Assembly: GCA_023402505.1 (NCBI GenBank)
Contig: JAEYGD010000529.1
Location: forward strand, 1-40,918
Source of the DNA: Actinomycetes bacterium
GTDB lineage: Bacteria > Actinomycetota > Actinomycetes > Mycobacteriales > Micromonosporaceae
Direction of reading: 5' to 3'
DNA: 40,918 bases
The notes under the pieces are model-generated. The model made no database searches and was not told where the DNA came from. It was given only the letters and a program-made list of their open reading frames with translations. Both the position numbers and the translations under genes were made by a program. Shown here piece by piece: positions 7,765 through 16,032 of this stretch (its first letter is position 1; each line of letters starts with the position of its first letter).

Positions 7765-8531
7765 CGGCCGCCGCCGCTCATGATGGCGCGGCGCCGGACC
7801 CAGGTCACGGCCTCGGACAAGCTCTGCACCTCCTCGGGCAAGATGTCGCCACGGAAGTGGAACACCTTGTTCCTGATCTCGCGGACTGGTTCCAGGGTGA
7901 CCTTCACGATCCCCCGGTTCCGCCCGAAGCGGTGCCGAAAGAACCGGCCGAAGTTGGCGTCGTGTAGCAGCACTGTGGTGAGCTGGGACCAGGTCAGGTT
8001 CTCCAGGCGGGGCTCCGCGACCTCGACATCCGCGGGCAGCGCTGCGGTGATCGACGCTGCCAGGTCGTCGGCGGCGCAGCAAGAGCGCATCAGGTCGCGT
8101 ACGCCAAGCTCGATGTCCCGCAGCAGCAGGAACGGCTGGGTACGCCGCCACAGGAACCGGTTGAGATCGGCGGGTGTTACGACTGCGAGCAGCCGCTCCT
8201 CGTCGCCGACCAGGACCGCGTTGTCGGTGGCCAGCGGCTCGAGCACTTTCTCCATCCGCTCCGACGACGCCACGAAGGGCAGATCCTCAACCAGATCGTC
8301 CACCGGCGCAGCCAGCGGGTTCTGCCCCGGGACATACGGGAGGCCCCGGGCGAGTGACCGATGGCTGAATACCCCGACCACGTGGCCGTGCGAGGCCCGG
8401 ACGGGCAGCTGGTCCACGTTGTGCGAGCGCATCAGGCGCAAGGCCTCGGCGACCGGCGTTCCCACCGGGACGTCAAGGATCTCCTGATCGTCGGGGACGA
8501 GCTCGCGAACCCGGACGAACCTGATGTCCAT
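7761..8531 (-). CDS. CBS-CBS-HEPN protein, putative ligand-gated RNase
   Basis: This is a 256-residue protein starting at the ATG at 8531. Residues about 15-62 (DVPVGTPVAEALRLMRSHN, then QLPVRASHGHVVGVFSHRSL) form one CBS repeat. Residues about 75-130 (VLEPLATDNAVLVGDEERL, then AVVTPADLNRFL) form a second. CBS pairs commonly bind adenosine nucleotides. The C-terminal about 110 residues are helical and hold REIRNKVFHFR, giving R220-N221-x3-H225, the RNxxxH signature of HEPN ribonucleases. A nucleotide-sensing CBS module controlling a HEPN RNase is the simplest reading (inference). Its stop codon overlaps the start of the helicase-like gene by 4 bases. Only a weak ribosome-binding site is seen. 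Confidence 0.7.
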   Translation of the reverse strand: MDIRFVRVRELVPDDQEILDVPVGTPVAEALRLMRSHNVDQLPVRASHGHVVGVFSHRSLARGLPYVPGQNPLAAPVDDLVEDLPFVASSERMEKVLEPLATDNAVLVGDEERLLAVVTPADLNRFLWRRTQPFLLLRDIELGVRDLMRSCCAADDLAASITAALPADVEVAEPRLENLTWSQLTTVLLHDANFGRFFRHRFGRNRGIVKVTLEPVREIRNKVFHFRGDILPEEVQSLSEAVTWVRRRAIMSGGGR

Positions 8532-8727
8532 CCTAGGCGCCGCCGGTGAGCCGATCACCCGGCGATGGTGCCAGCATGACCGGCGGCTCGTCCACCGGGG
8601 CCTGGAACGCCCCCGATCAGGGTCCATGGACGACCGCGGCGGCTCCGTTGGTCGAGGTGACGGACTGGCCTTTGCCGACATCGACTTCGCCAGCCGCTCG
8701 GCACCGCCCTGCTCTTGTTTTGTGCGG

Positions 8728-8760
8728 CCGGGGGGCACCGCACCCCAGCGATGCCCCCGG
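8728..8760 (-). terminator. Terminator-like hairpin after the zinc-ribbon gene
   Basis: CCGGGGGGCA pairs with TGCCCCCGG (one bulged G) around a 14-base loop, 18 bases after the stop of the zinc-ribbon gene. It suggests that the CBS-HEPN gene at 8531 has its own promoter in 8532-8727. Confidence 0.5.
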
Positions 8761-8777
8761 TTGTACCGGCCCGGAAC

Positions 8778-9287
8778 CTACTCGGCCAGGACTTCCTGCC
8801 AGCATGACCGGCAGACTGAGGCGTCGCCAGGACGAGCCATGATGGGCCGGGAGCAGCGCTGACAGTGATCATTGGATGCGGACCCGCAGGCGAAGCAGAG
8901 CCCTCTCCGGCCCGCAGCCACGGGCTCGAAGGCGTCCCAGACCACCGCTGTCTCCCCGCACTCCAGACAGTCCTCTGCTGGCCGGCGCTCGCCGTTGGTG
9001 ATCGACTCGTACCAGTTCAGGCCCAGCACCCGGCTCGCGTACTCTTCCGCGGCGTCAACGCCCGAGGCCCAGACCGCCCTGCAGGAGGTGCAGGTGGGCT
9101 CGACGTCCGAGATCAGGTTCCCGCGACTGCACCTGGGGCACCGCGCCTTTGGGAACATCTTGGCACGGCCGATCTCATCGAAGTGCCGGGCGGCCTCAGA
9201 ACGCTTCTCGCCGGTCTCCGCCATCCGAGCGCGGATCCTCCGGTCGCGGTCTCGCCGGCGGCTGCTGGGTTTTTTACCCTCATTCAT
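8778..9287 (-). CDS. Protein with three zinc ribbons, hypothetical
   Basis: The 169-residue protein starts at the ATG at 9287, with GGAG 7-8 bases upstream. The first about 45 residues are very basic and include MAETGEKRSEAARHF, a helix often seen at the start of actinobacterial plasmid and phage proteins. Six CxxC pairs follow in three groups: CPRC with CTSC, CLEC with CFAC, and CQRC with CRSC. These should make three zinc ribbons, so nucleic-acid or protein binding is likely. I do not recognise the family. A hairpin after the stop makes it a separate transcription unit from the CBS-HEPN gene on the same strand. Confidence 0.6.
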   Translation of the reverse strand: MNEGKKPSSRRRDRDRRIRARMAETGEKRSEAARHFDEIGRAKMFPKARCPRCSRGNLISDVEPTCTSCRAVWASGVDAAEEYASRVLGLNWYESITNGERRPAEDCLECGETAVVWDAFEPVAAGRRGLCFACGSASNDHCQRCSRPIMARPGDASVCRSCWQEVLAE

Positions 9288-10079
9288 TTCGGTCTCCAAC
9301 GGAGCCCCATGCACTCCGCGAAGTGAGAAATGAACGCGAAGAGGTGAACGCTGCGTCAGCATGGACGGCTTGTCCTCGTCGCTCGGCGTGACGGCATGGG
9401 CATCGTCCGGGCTCGGAGAGCGGCAGGCGTTCCTACCACGATCAATTGTACACCGATGCCACGATGCCATCGCGAGGTGACGCCGCGCGACGCGGATCGC
9501 CGAGATCGACGGGCTGCCGAACATGCACCAAAGGCACCGGGCAGGCCACCTCGGTGCCCGACATCACAAGCCGACTCGTGAGGCAACCTCGCCGCACCCG
9601 ATCCGGCCACCGTCGCCAGCACCGGCAGCTGACCCGGCTCTCCCACGGCGCTGGTTGAACACCCCGTCGACCAGCGCCGCCCATCCTGGGTTACGGCCTG
9701 AGTCGTGCACTCCTAGCGCCAGCCTCGGCATCTGCTTCCATGCCGGCGGCGCCTGGCCGACGTGTTGGGCGGCGGCCTGGGCCGTCAGCCGGGCGACCGA
9801 GCGGATGAACCGCACGCAGGCCTTCGCGTCGTCGAGCCGCACTCCCGGCGGCGCCTTTTGGGTTGTGGCTGTGGCAGTCGTGTCGCGCGCTGCGGTGAGA
9901 ACCTTGAGTTGCCGGCGCCCGAGGCGCCTGAGCGGGGGAGGTAAACCGTCGCCGCCGCACCGGCTCTGGCATCCAATGACATGGGAAGACCCTGGTGTCG
10001 GCGACGCCGCGTTGTGTTGTGTCCCCTGGACGCGTGCGGCGACGATGGTGAGTTCAGCCACGGGACGAGGGGAACAGCA
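9288..10079. other. Long intergenic stretch, no firm gene
   Basis: About 790 bases lie between divergent genes. A minus-strand frame (9564-10061, 165 aa) has a stretch that looks protein-like around KACVRFIRSVARLTAQAAAQ. It has no recognisable family and a low-complexity remainder, so I treat it as a possible relic only. The 9420-9460 patch (TACCACGATCAATTGTAC) is AT-rich for this window and could be a promoter region for the minus-strand zinc-ribbon gene. Confidence 0.35.
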
Positions 10080-10763
10080 GTGCCTCGACAGCTACCAAGG
10101 GTTCGTACGGCTCCAGCGCGCCGCCGTAGACCGGCGCGAGGCAACCGGACGAAGATCACCGACTGGGCGCAAGCCATCGCAGCGGTCGCGGCGGTACTCG
10201 CGTTGTGGATCGCAGTTCAGGCTTACCGGGATCAGATCCGGGTCACCGAGGCGCAGATCCGGTCGACCGACGCACAGCTGGAATCGACGCGTCTGGAGCG
10301 TGAGCGGTACGAGAAGCGATTCGCTTCCCGCGTGGCGATTTGGAAACTCGTCCGTCGCGCGGACGATCCGCTGGCCATAGCTCCACCGATGGTGTTGCAG
10401 AACCGTTCGCCAGCGCCGATCCGGGAGATCGCGTTCGTCTTCGAGGTCAGCGGCACCAAGGACGCTCCAGCGCACCGGAGACCTTTCTTGTCGCGGGTCG
10501 ACGTTCCGCCGTGTTCGATCTACACCTTCACTTTCGACGGCCCCTACGGGAGAGATCGGATCATCGACTCCGGTGATCTTGACGTGGATCTCTGGTTCAC
10601 CGATCCGGCTGGCAGATGGGTTTTCGGCAGTAGGGGAGTTGAGCCCTACACCGATCAACTGCTCGAACTGGTGCCGCCGCGCGGGGCTGTGGAGCCGAAG
10701 TTCCGCTACTCCGCCTTCGTTGAGAAGAGTGAGTCAGCCGCTGACTGCGGCGAGGGCGGCTGA
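10080..10763 (+). CDS. Single-pass membrane protein, hypothetical
   Basis: This is a 227-residue protein. I place the start at the GTG at 10080 because GAGGGGA lies about 6 bases upstream. After a basic N-terminal tail, WAQAIAAVAAVLALWIAVQA is a membrane helix (about residues 23-42). An amphipathic, coiled-coil-like stretch with repeated AQIRSTDAQLESTRLERERY follows. The remaining about 150 residues are beta-rich (REIAFVFEVSG, IYTFTFDG), as in small immunoglobulin-like domains. I do not recognise a named family. It stands alone. Confidence 0.65.
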   Translation: MPRQLPRVRTAPARRRRPARGNRTKITDWAQAIAAVAAVLALWIAVQAYRDQIRVTEAQIRSTDAQLESTRLERERYEKRFASRVAIWKLVRRADDPLAIAPPMVLQNRSPAPIREIAFVFEVSGTKDAPAHRRPFLSRVDVPPCSIYTFTFDGPYGRDRIIDSGDLDVDLWFTDPAGRWVFGSRGVEPYTDQLLELVPPRGAVEPKFRYSAFVEKSESAADCGEGG

Positions 10764-10799
10764 CCCGCCACCATGGTTGCTGCCCCGCCGTAATCAGCG

Positions 10800-11412
10800 C
10801 AGGCGTCCTGTCCCATCGCGCCCACCGCGGCGGACAGGATCCGCAGGTCCCGCTTCTCGTCACCTTTGCCGTGTAGGCGGACGGTGCCGGTGCGGGCGGT
10901 GAGGCCAGGTCGTCAAGGTCGTGGCGGGCGCTCGTGCCGCCCGGGCTCGGTGTAGAGCAGCACGGGGACCATCGCAGCGGTCGGCGGCCCGCTCGACCGC
11001 CCCCTGCTCCTTCCGTGTGAGCGCGTCAGGGCTCGCCGGGGGCGCGGAACCCGGGCCCGATCGACCTTCAGTCGCAGGCCGGCACCCACCTCATAGAGGA
11101 GGTCAACGGCGGCGAGAGCCTGGTTGACGGTGGACGGGCTGGCCTTGGTGGCGATGAAGTGCCGGCGCCAGGCGGTGACGGCCGCCTCGGCGCCGACCTG
11201 GTCGACGAACACGTCGGGGTGCGTGCTGGCGTGCTCGGCGAGACAGAGCGCGTAGGCGCCGGCGCGGGCCCGTAGGCCTTGGTGGTGTTGGCGGCCAGGG
11301 CGCACCGGTCGAGGTGCCGGTGCAGCGCCGCGGGGGCACCCTCGACCGCCGCTGCCGGGTCGGCGGGTCGCAGCGGAATGACCTTCGCGGTCGCAGTCCG
11401 GGCCACTGTCAC
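10800..11412 (-). pseudogene. Frameshifted, truncated tyrosine recombinase
   Basis: Three frames together read as the N-terminal half of a phage-type integrase. From the ATG at 11412, frame 1 gives ALHRHLDRCALAANTTKAYG. A shift near 11270 continues with AYALCLAEHA, GAEAAVTAWRRHFIATKASP and STVNQALAAVDLLYE (the SAM-like core-binding domain), then VPVLLYT. A second shift near 10940-10910 leads to LTARTGTVRLHGKGDEKRDL, a strand pair of the catalytic domain. The catalytic HxxR and tyrosine regions are absent. The gene is therefore dead and marks mobile-element decay. It lies 80 bases downstream of the broken pentapeptide gene on the same strand. Confidence 0.8.
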
Positions 11413-11491
11413 CTGGCTGTGGGGGGCGGGCAGGCTCTAGTGGAGTGGCACTCCCGCTGCGGCGGCCCGCCGCCCAGCCCCCGATGTCGTG

Positions 11492-12128
11492 TCATCGAGA
11501 CGGGGCTGGAGACGGCGGCGTCACACCCGCCGGCAGTCGAGCTCCAGTCGTCACTCGTGCTTGAGCCAGCTGCTGTGAAGTCACGCCGACCGCGTCGGTC
11601 AGGTCTGCGTCGCTGAGGTTCGCGTCGTGCAGGTTCGCGCCGCCCAGGTCCGCGCCGTGCAGGTTCGCGCCGCCCAGGTCCGCGCGGCTCAGGTACGCGC
11701 GGTGCAGGTCCGTGCCGTGCAGGTCGGCGCCGCCCAGGTCCGCGCCGCCCAGATCCGCGCCGTCGTCCAGGGTCCGCGCCGTGCAGGTTCGCGCCGGTCA
11801 GGTTCGCGCCGCTCAGGTTCGCGCCGTGCAAGTCCGCGCCGCCCCGGTCCGCGTAGCGCAGGTCCGCGTAGTCGAGGCCGAGCAGGGTGCCAGAGAGGCT
11901 GAGGGGGTGCAAATGCGGATGGGGTCGATTGGCCAGGACAGTGACGGCGGCGCGGACGTGGGCTGGCGATGAGGTCATCGTCTTAGGTGGTGTTGCGGGG
12001 CGCGGGGCGTGGGTGGGCACGAAGGCGCACAGCACCTGGACAACCGCGGACTCGTCCTCCGGGGAGTCGATCATCAGTCGTTGCAGGCCGTAGATGCCCG
12101 GCGCACGAAGCGAACGAGGTGCCTCCAC
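11492..12128 (-). pseudogene. Pentapeptide-repeat gene, 5'-truncated and frameshifted
   Basis: The N-terminal part GIYGLQRLMIDSPEDESAVV, then VLCAFV and a TPPKTMTSSPAHVRAAVTVL segment, is what precedes pentapeptide repeats in many actinobacterial proteins. The beginning of that region is missing. Repeats start at LDYADLRYADRGGADLHGAN. The frame breaks near 11771, where CCC appears to replace CC. Removing one C restores about 16 further A(D/N)L-type pentapeptides to VGVTSQQLAQARVTTGARLP and a stop at 11492. Pentapeptide proteins fold as right-handed beta-helices, sometimes as DNA mimics. The extra base may be a true mutation or an assembly error; the 5' truncation looks real. Confidence 0.75.
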
Positions 12129-12202
12129 CGGTGGGCCTCGAACGCGGTGTCGATGGTTGGCTGATCCAGAGCCTAGTGGCAGCGTGTTCGCACAATGTCC
12201 CC

Positions 12203-12763
12203 ATGGACATCACTGCCTGGGTCGGGCTGGCCTCCGTCGTGGTCGCCGTCGCCGCAGCGGGCACGGCGATCTACCAAGCCGTCTTCAACCGGCGCCAGGC
12301 AGCCCGCGCCAGGCGCGAGAAGGCCAACGCTGACCTCCAGGCTGCGGCGCACAGGTTCTCCGAGGCATTTGGCGAGTGGCTCACACACATGCACCTGCTG
12401 TACACGAGGCAGTTGAGTAGCGGTTCGGCGGAGCCCGGGGACGACAAGCTGTACTTCAAGCTCACCCGGCAGGTACTCACGGCCGGAGCTGAGCTGAAGC
12501 CTCTCCTCCCCGAGCGGCTTCAGCGCAAGCTGAAGTGGCTGCTGTTCGGCGTTCGACACCATGATGCCCGCGTTGGACGATCCGTCTTCTGGGCAGACGG
12601 GCTCAACGGACGCAGCGATCTCACGTGGACCCAGCAGCAAAAACTGCGAGCGCGCAAGGACGAAGCCCTCCGCTACTTCGCCGACGATGAGGAACGGCTG
12701 CGCAAAGCGAACCTCGATCTGGCCCTCGCGATCGCCACTCGGGCCGGCGCCCGCCGTCGCTGA
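12203..12763 (+). CDS. Single-pass membrane protein with cytosolic helices
   Basis: This is a 186-residue protein from the ATG at 12203. MDITAWVGLASVVVAVAAAG begins a membrane helix ending at about residue 28. A basic amphipathic region (NRRQAARARREKANADLQAA) follows, then a helical domain to the C-terminus with several charged helices (QQQKLRARKDEALRYFADDE). I do not recognise a family. The architecture, one N-terminal membrane helix followed by a basic coiled coil, is shared with the proteins at 10080 and 29961. It reads away from the pentapeptide pseudogene and is followed 43 bases later by the DUF4839 lipoprotein gene. Confidence 0.65.
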   Translation: MDITAWVGLASVVVAVAAAGTAIYQAVFNRRQAARARREKANADLQAAAHRFSEAFGEWLTHMHLLYTRQLSSGSAEPGDDKLYFKLTRQVLTAGAELKPLLPERLQRKLKWLLFGVRHHDARVGRSVFWADGLNGRSDLTWTQQQKLRARKDEALRYFADDEERLRKANLDLALAIATRAGARRR

Positions 12764-12806
12764 CCGGCTTACGCCAGCTAGGCAACAGATGGCATGCTTC
12801 GGCCGC

Positions 12807-13304
12807 ATGAGGAAGATGGCCGCCCTGGTTGTACCCGTGCTCGCACTGCTCGTCGGCTGCGAGGTTCCGGAAGCCGAAACTACGGACGCGGGAACGGAGA
12901 AGGCGGAGGCGCCGAAGACAATCACGGTCGAGAACAACCCCGGCTTTGCAGCGCTTCTGGCGGGCCCGCCGCATGGGAAGACGGTCGAAGCGGCCGTTGA
13001 GAGGTTCCAGGCGAAGACAGTCGAGTTCGACGGGTTCGTTTCTGACATCTACATCAACCCGCGCGAGCACAACGGCGCATCAACCATCGACGTGATGGCG
13101 GGCGATGCGTCGGACGAGAAGCACACCGGCCCCGTCTTCCAATTGAGTTGGTACGGCCACGAGGACCCGATGGAGAAGTTGGCGAAGGGCACCAACGTGC
13201 ATGTGAAGGCCGTGGCCGGAGCCATGTACGAGTTCGAGCCGTTCCAGTACTACCTGATTGACGAGGACCCGAACGACTCGGAGTCCCCGCTCACCGCGAG
13301 GTGA
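12807..13304 (+). CDS. DUF4839-type lipoprotein
   Basis: This is a 165-residue predicted lipoprotein. From the ATG at 12807 the signal runs MRKMAALVVPVLALLVGC, with LVGC as lipobox and the cysteine at about residue 18. An ATG six codons earlier is possible. A short acidic linker leads to a domain starting TVENNPGFAALLAGP and containing KTVEFDGFVSDIYINP and VMAGDASDE, the pattern I associate with DUF4839. It ends in an OB-like KGTNVHVKAVAGAMYEFE segment. It would sit on the outer face of the membrane; function unknown. It is probably co-transcribed with the upstream membrane protein and ends at the hairpin at 13321. Confidence 0.7.
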   Translation: MRKMAALVVPVLALLVGCEVPEAETTDAGTEKAEAPKTITVENNPGFAALLAGPPHGKTVEAAVERFQAKTVEFDGFVSDIYINPREHNGASTIDVMAGDASDEKHTGPVFQLSWYGHEDPMEKLAKGTNVHVKAVAGAMYEFEPFQYYLIDEDPNDSESPLTAR

Positions 13305-13320
13305 GGTCCGTAGACGGCAA

Positions 13321-13350
13321 GAGGCCCGACCCCCGAAGGGACCGGGCCTC
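13321..13350. terminator. Hairpin, possibly bidirectional terminator
   Basis: GAGGCCCG and CGGGCCTC form an 8-bp perfect stem around a 14-base loop, 17 bases past the stop of the DUF4839 gene. A possible minus-strand reading-frame relic ends at 13362, so the hairpin may serve both directions. Confidence 0.65.
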
Positions 13351-13842
13351 GATGCTTCTCGCTAGGCATCGGGCTGATCGAGGGCCTCGAGGGCGTCCTG
13401 CAGCATTCGGCGGAACACGTCGCGGTAGGTCACGGCGTACCCCGTCGGGGCGATGCCCTGGGCCTTGCCCCGGTGTCGCCAGGAGGTGACGGCGCCTCGG
13501 GCTCGACCTGCGCGCCCTCGCCGACCGTGAGATCCATGCCGCCCGGGGCGGCGACCCCAGAATCGCGGCGATGTGCGTGCTGAAATGATCAACGCCGAGT
13601 TGGCCCCCTGAACCTAGGCATCCAAATTTCACACCGCTGCTCAGCAGGGGTTGCCACTGAAATCTTCAGTGGCAACCGACAGATACGCACGCGCCCGGCC
13701 GGACATGACTGTCTACGACGTGCCGCTGCTGCTCGGCGACGAAGGCGACCATTTCGGCGACCCACCGTGAACGGACCGAGCGCTGCAAACCGTGCCGCCG
13801 TCAACCACCGGACCTGGGACTCAGCCTGAAGGATCCGCCTTG
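13351..13842. other. Stretch with a possible minus-strand gene relic
   Basis: No intact gene is supported. On the minus strand, the last about 28 codons before the TAG at 13362 read APTGYAVTYRDVFRRMLQDA, then LEALDQPDA. This looks like a genuine protein C-terminus and sits directly before the hairpin. The preceding sequence does not stay in one protein-like frame, so this could be the tail of a frameshifted gene. I cannot name the family. Confidence 0.3.
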
Positions 13843-14085
13843 TCAGGGGTTCGATTGCGATGCCCAGAGTAGGACGTCGCGCCAGTCCGCGCGGGCGGCC
13901 TGGCTGTATTGGCGGACGAGCCGCCAGTCGCCCTTGGACAGGTCGAGGATGGCGTGGAGGACCTGCTCGCACGGTGGCGTCAGGGGTAACTCCTCGGGTG
14001 ACGGCAGGAGGTGACGGACAGACTGCGCGTACTCGTCGGAGCCGGCGGCAAGGCGCTGCTCAATCGACTCGGGCAACGGGCTCAT
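13843..14085 (-). CDS. Small hypothetical protein (80 aa)
   Basis: The ATG-started 80-residue protein begins MSPLPESIEQRLAAGSDEYA and continues with a helical segment (EQVLHAILDLSKGDWRLVRQ), ending LLWASQSNP. It is soluble, acidic and helix-rich. Small proteins of this style occur widely in actinobacteria, but I know no function. It stands alone on the minus strand in a region of decayed sequence. Confidence 0.6.
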   Translation of the reverse strand: MSPLPESIEQRLAAGSDEYAQSVRHLLPSPEELPLTPPCEQVLHAILDLSKGDWRLVRQYSQAARADWRDVLLWASQSNP

Positions 14086-14282
14086 GCTGGTGAACCCTGC
14101 CAGACATCACCTCGTCGGCTGCTAGCACGTCTGGTTGCGACAGCAGCGCCGACGCCAGGCGGGCATACCGCCCCTCCCGGGCGACAATCCCGGTACCTGC
14201 AAACGGACGTTGGGACCGGCGCCCTCGATTCGCCGGTCTGGGCCTCGCCCTGTTATCCACTGCTCGACCGGCGGCGGATTCG

Positions 14283-14762
14283 TCAGACCCGGTTGAACCG
14301 GTAGAGGACGCAGCTGTCGGGATCGCCGACGTACCAGTAGAGCCAGGGATCGGTGCGGCTGCCGGAGATGTTGAGGTCGGTGCCGTAGCCGCCCTTGTAG
14401 CCAGGCGGGGATTCGAAAATTAAGTCGATGTCACCGAACGGGTTGTCCGCTGGTTCAAGGAACCACTTTCCGGAGCCGGACAACGGTGGGCGAGACTCAA
14501 AGCCGTCGGAGTTGTCCAGACCACTGGCGGTGAGTGTGCCGTCCGGACGCAACTCCAACCGGCCGCCGTCGTCCGTCGCGTACGAGCCGGCCACGTCAGC
14601 CGCAGTGATGCCTGCAGGGCGTTCGGTGCCGCAGCCGAAGTAGCTCACCGGACCGAGGACGACCCAGAAGCCGGTGCAGGCAATGACCAGGGCTCCGCAG
14701 GCGCCGAGAACGGCGACGATCACTCCGACGGAGACGGCGGCGGCCGTCCGGCCTGTGTGCAC
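14283..14762 (-). CDS. Membrane-anchored small beta-domain protein
   Basis: This is a 159-residue protein with an N-terminal hydrophobic region of about 35 residues (AAAVSVGVIVAVLGACGALV onward), acting as membrane anchor or uncleaved signal. The extracytoplasmic part contains AADVAGSYATDDGGRLELRP and DGTLTASGL, a pattern common in secreted Streptomyces-type proteins that form a small beta-barrel. It ends WYVGDPDSCVLYRFNRV. Two cysteines (in FGCG and DSC) may form a disulfide. No partner gene is adjacent; function unknown. Confidence 0.65.
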   Translation of the reverse strand: MHTGRTAAAVSVGVIVAVLGACGALVIACTGFWVVLGPVSYFGCGTERPAGITAADVAGSYATDDGGRLELRPDGTLTASGLDNSDGFESRPPLSGSGKWFLEPADNPFGDIDLIFESPPGYKGGYGTDLNISGSRTDPWLYWYVGDPDSCVLYRFNRV

Positions 14763-14902
14763 CCGCGCAGGATACGACAGGGCCGATGCCGGCCCATTTC
14801 AACGGTCTGGGGCTTCAGCGACCTGCTTGTCAGCCCGGCACCCGTGGCGCCATGCCCCATCGGTCATGCCGGTATTTGCCCGCCGGGTCGCGCATGTTGC
14901 CC

Positions 14903-15133
14903 TTATCCGTCGTCGTCGGCTCCGTCGTAGCGGTACACCGGCGGGCCGTCCTCTACGCGGTCACGGACGTACCGATGCTCGACCGGCGGACGGGGATGGT
15001 CCTCCGCGCCGATGTAGAAGCCGGTCTGCAGGAGCAGCACCATCTGGGGCAGCTCTCCCGCCTCACCGACCTCAACCGGCGCGAGGCGGCCGTCTGCCGG
15101 GCCGCCCAGGAACCAGGCCTCCACGGCGGGCAT
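14903..15133 (-). CDS. Small hypothetical protein (76 aa)
   Basis: This 76-residue protein begins MPAVEAWFLGGPADGRLAPV and ends VYRYDGADDDG. The FLGGPADGR turn followed by a short beta-rich body and a terminal YRYDG is a pattern I associate with small phage- and plasmid-borne proteins of actinobacteria, of unknown role. It is cytosolic. It lies 140 bases upstream of the membrane-anchored protein on the same strand and may share its transcript. Confidence 0.55.
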   Translation of the reverse strand: MPAVEAWFLGGPADGRLAPVEVGEAGELPQMVLLLQTGFYIGAEDHPRPPVEHRYVRDRVEDGPPVYRYDGADDDG

Positions 15134-15592
15134 CAGCGCCTGCCCACCGTGTCGCCGATCACGGACCTCACCGCCGCGACCGCCCTGATGAGGCTCCCGA
15201 CCGCGGTGACCGCACCACCCGCTCGGGCGCGGTCATCCCGCGCCGTCAATCTGCCCGCCCGACGTGACCGGCGTTTGTCGCGCCTGTTCATGCTTGTGTC
15301 CTCTCGCCGCCTGCGGGCGCTGAAGTGACGCCCTCGAGTACCTCAGCAGCAACCACGGCGGACGCGCTGCCCCGTAGGGGCCAACTGTGGATAACTCGGC
15401 GGCCTATGGACGGCGCAGGCGCTCTGTACCTGTGGCATGAGCACGGCCGGCTTTGGAGGCGAGCAGGCCCGGGCGTGACCGCATCTGGAGCGGCACCGGT
15501 GGGTTCACCGGCTTCCTTGGTCTTGTGGCATGCGGGGATCAGTATTGATCTATCAGCATGTTGTGGGGAGGGATTCCATGGAGCCGTGAACG
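15134..15592. other. Intergenic stretch, no supported gene
   Basis: This is a divergent region. A plus-strand frame from 15325 begins in a protein-like way (RGQLWITRRPMDGAGALYLW) but degenerates and overlaps the next real gene out of frame, so I do not call it. GATCAGTATTGATC at about 15537-15550 is a short AT-richer patch with GATC ends, near the next gene start. Confidence 0.35.
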
Positions 15593-15925
15593 TTGGCGCA
15601 GGTGGACCAGTGGCTGAATTGGATCCACCAGCACCAGGACGAGTTCGACTACCGGTACATCTACTTCGCGTATCTCGCGGCGCGTGTCCCCGAGCCGCTG
15701 GGCGGCGAGATCACCACGTCGGTCGCCCCCGACGGCAGTTGTCTGCTTCAGGCCGGAAGCCATGATCGCGGGCTTCGGTTGGCGGACGAGCGCGAGCGGG
15801 CCTTGTTCATCGAGCATGTCGAGCGGCGGTACTGCCGGGACCGGTATCCGAACATGCAGGAGTGGGAGACGGCCCAGCACAAGGGCTTCCTCGAGGAGCG
15901 AGCCCAGTGGCGGCGACTCGGCTAA
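15593..15925 (+). CDS. Hypothetical protein (110 aa)
   Basis: This 110-residue soluble protein is rich in aromatic residues: VDQWLNWIHQHQDEFDYRYI, then YFAYLAARVPEPLGGEITTS, then LADERERALFIEHVERRYCR. The TTG at 15593 has GGAG about 9 bases upstream; a GTG three codons later is an alternative. I do not recognise the family. It lies 107 bases upstream of the Hsp70-like gene on the same strand. Confidence 0.55.
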   Translation: MAQVDQWLNWIHQHQDEFDYRYIYFAYLAARVPEPLGGEITTSVAPDGSCLLQAGSHDRGLRLADERERALFIEHVERRYCRDRYPNMQEWETAQHKGFLEERAQWRRLG

Positions 15926-16032
15926 CGGGATCTCGCCGGCCCACGATCATCGAGGGCCGTCCACCTCTCCGCCCGACCACGGTCGGTAATGTGTGATGAC
16001 GATACGGTGATCGTCGTGTTTGACTGGGATCT

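Noticed and set aside
9564..10061. 165-codon minus-strand frame
   Set aside because: Parts look protein-like, but there is no recognisable family or ribosome-binding site and much of it is low-complexity. Kept only as a note in the intergenic entry.
11600..11860. Tandem short repeats that could suggest a CRISPR array
   Set aside because: The 15-base period is coding (pentapeptide repeats) with no spacer structure.
11627..11972. Plus-strand frames of repeated QVRA units
   Set aside because: They are the antisense of the pentapeptide-repeat pseudogene; the repeat period comes from the minus strand.
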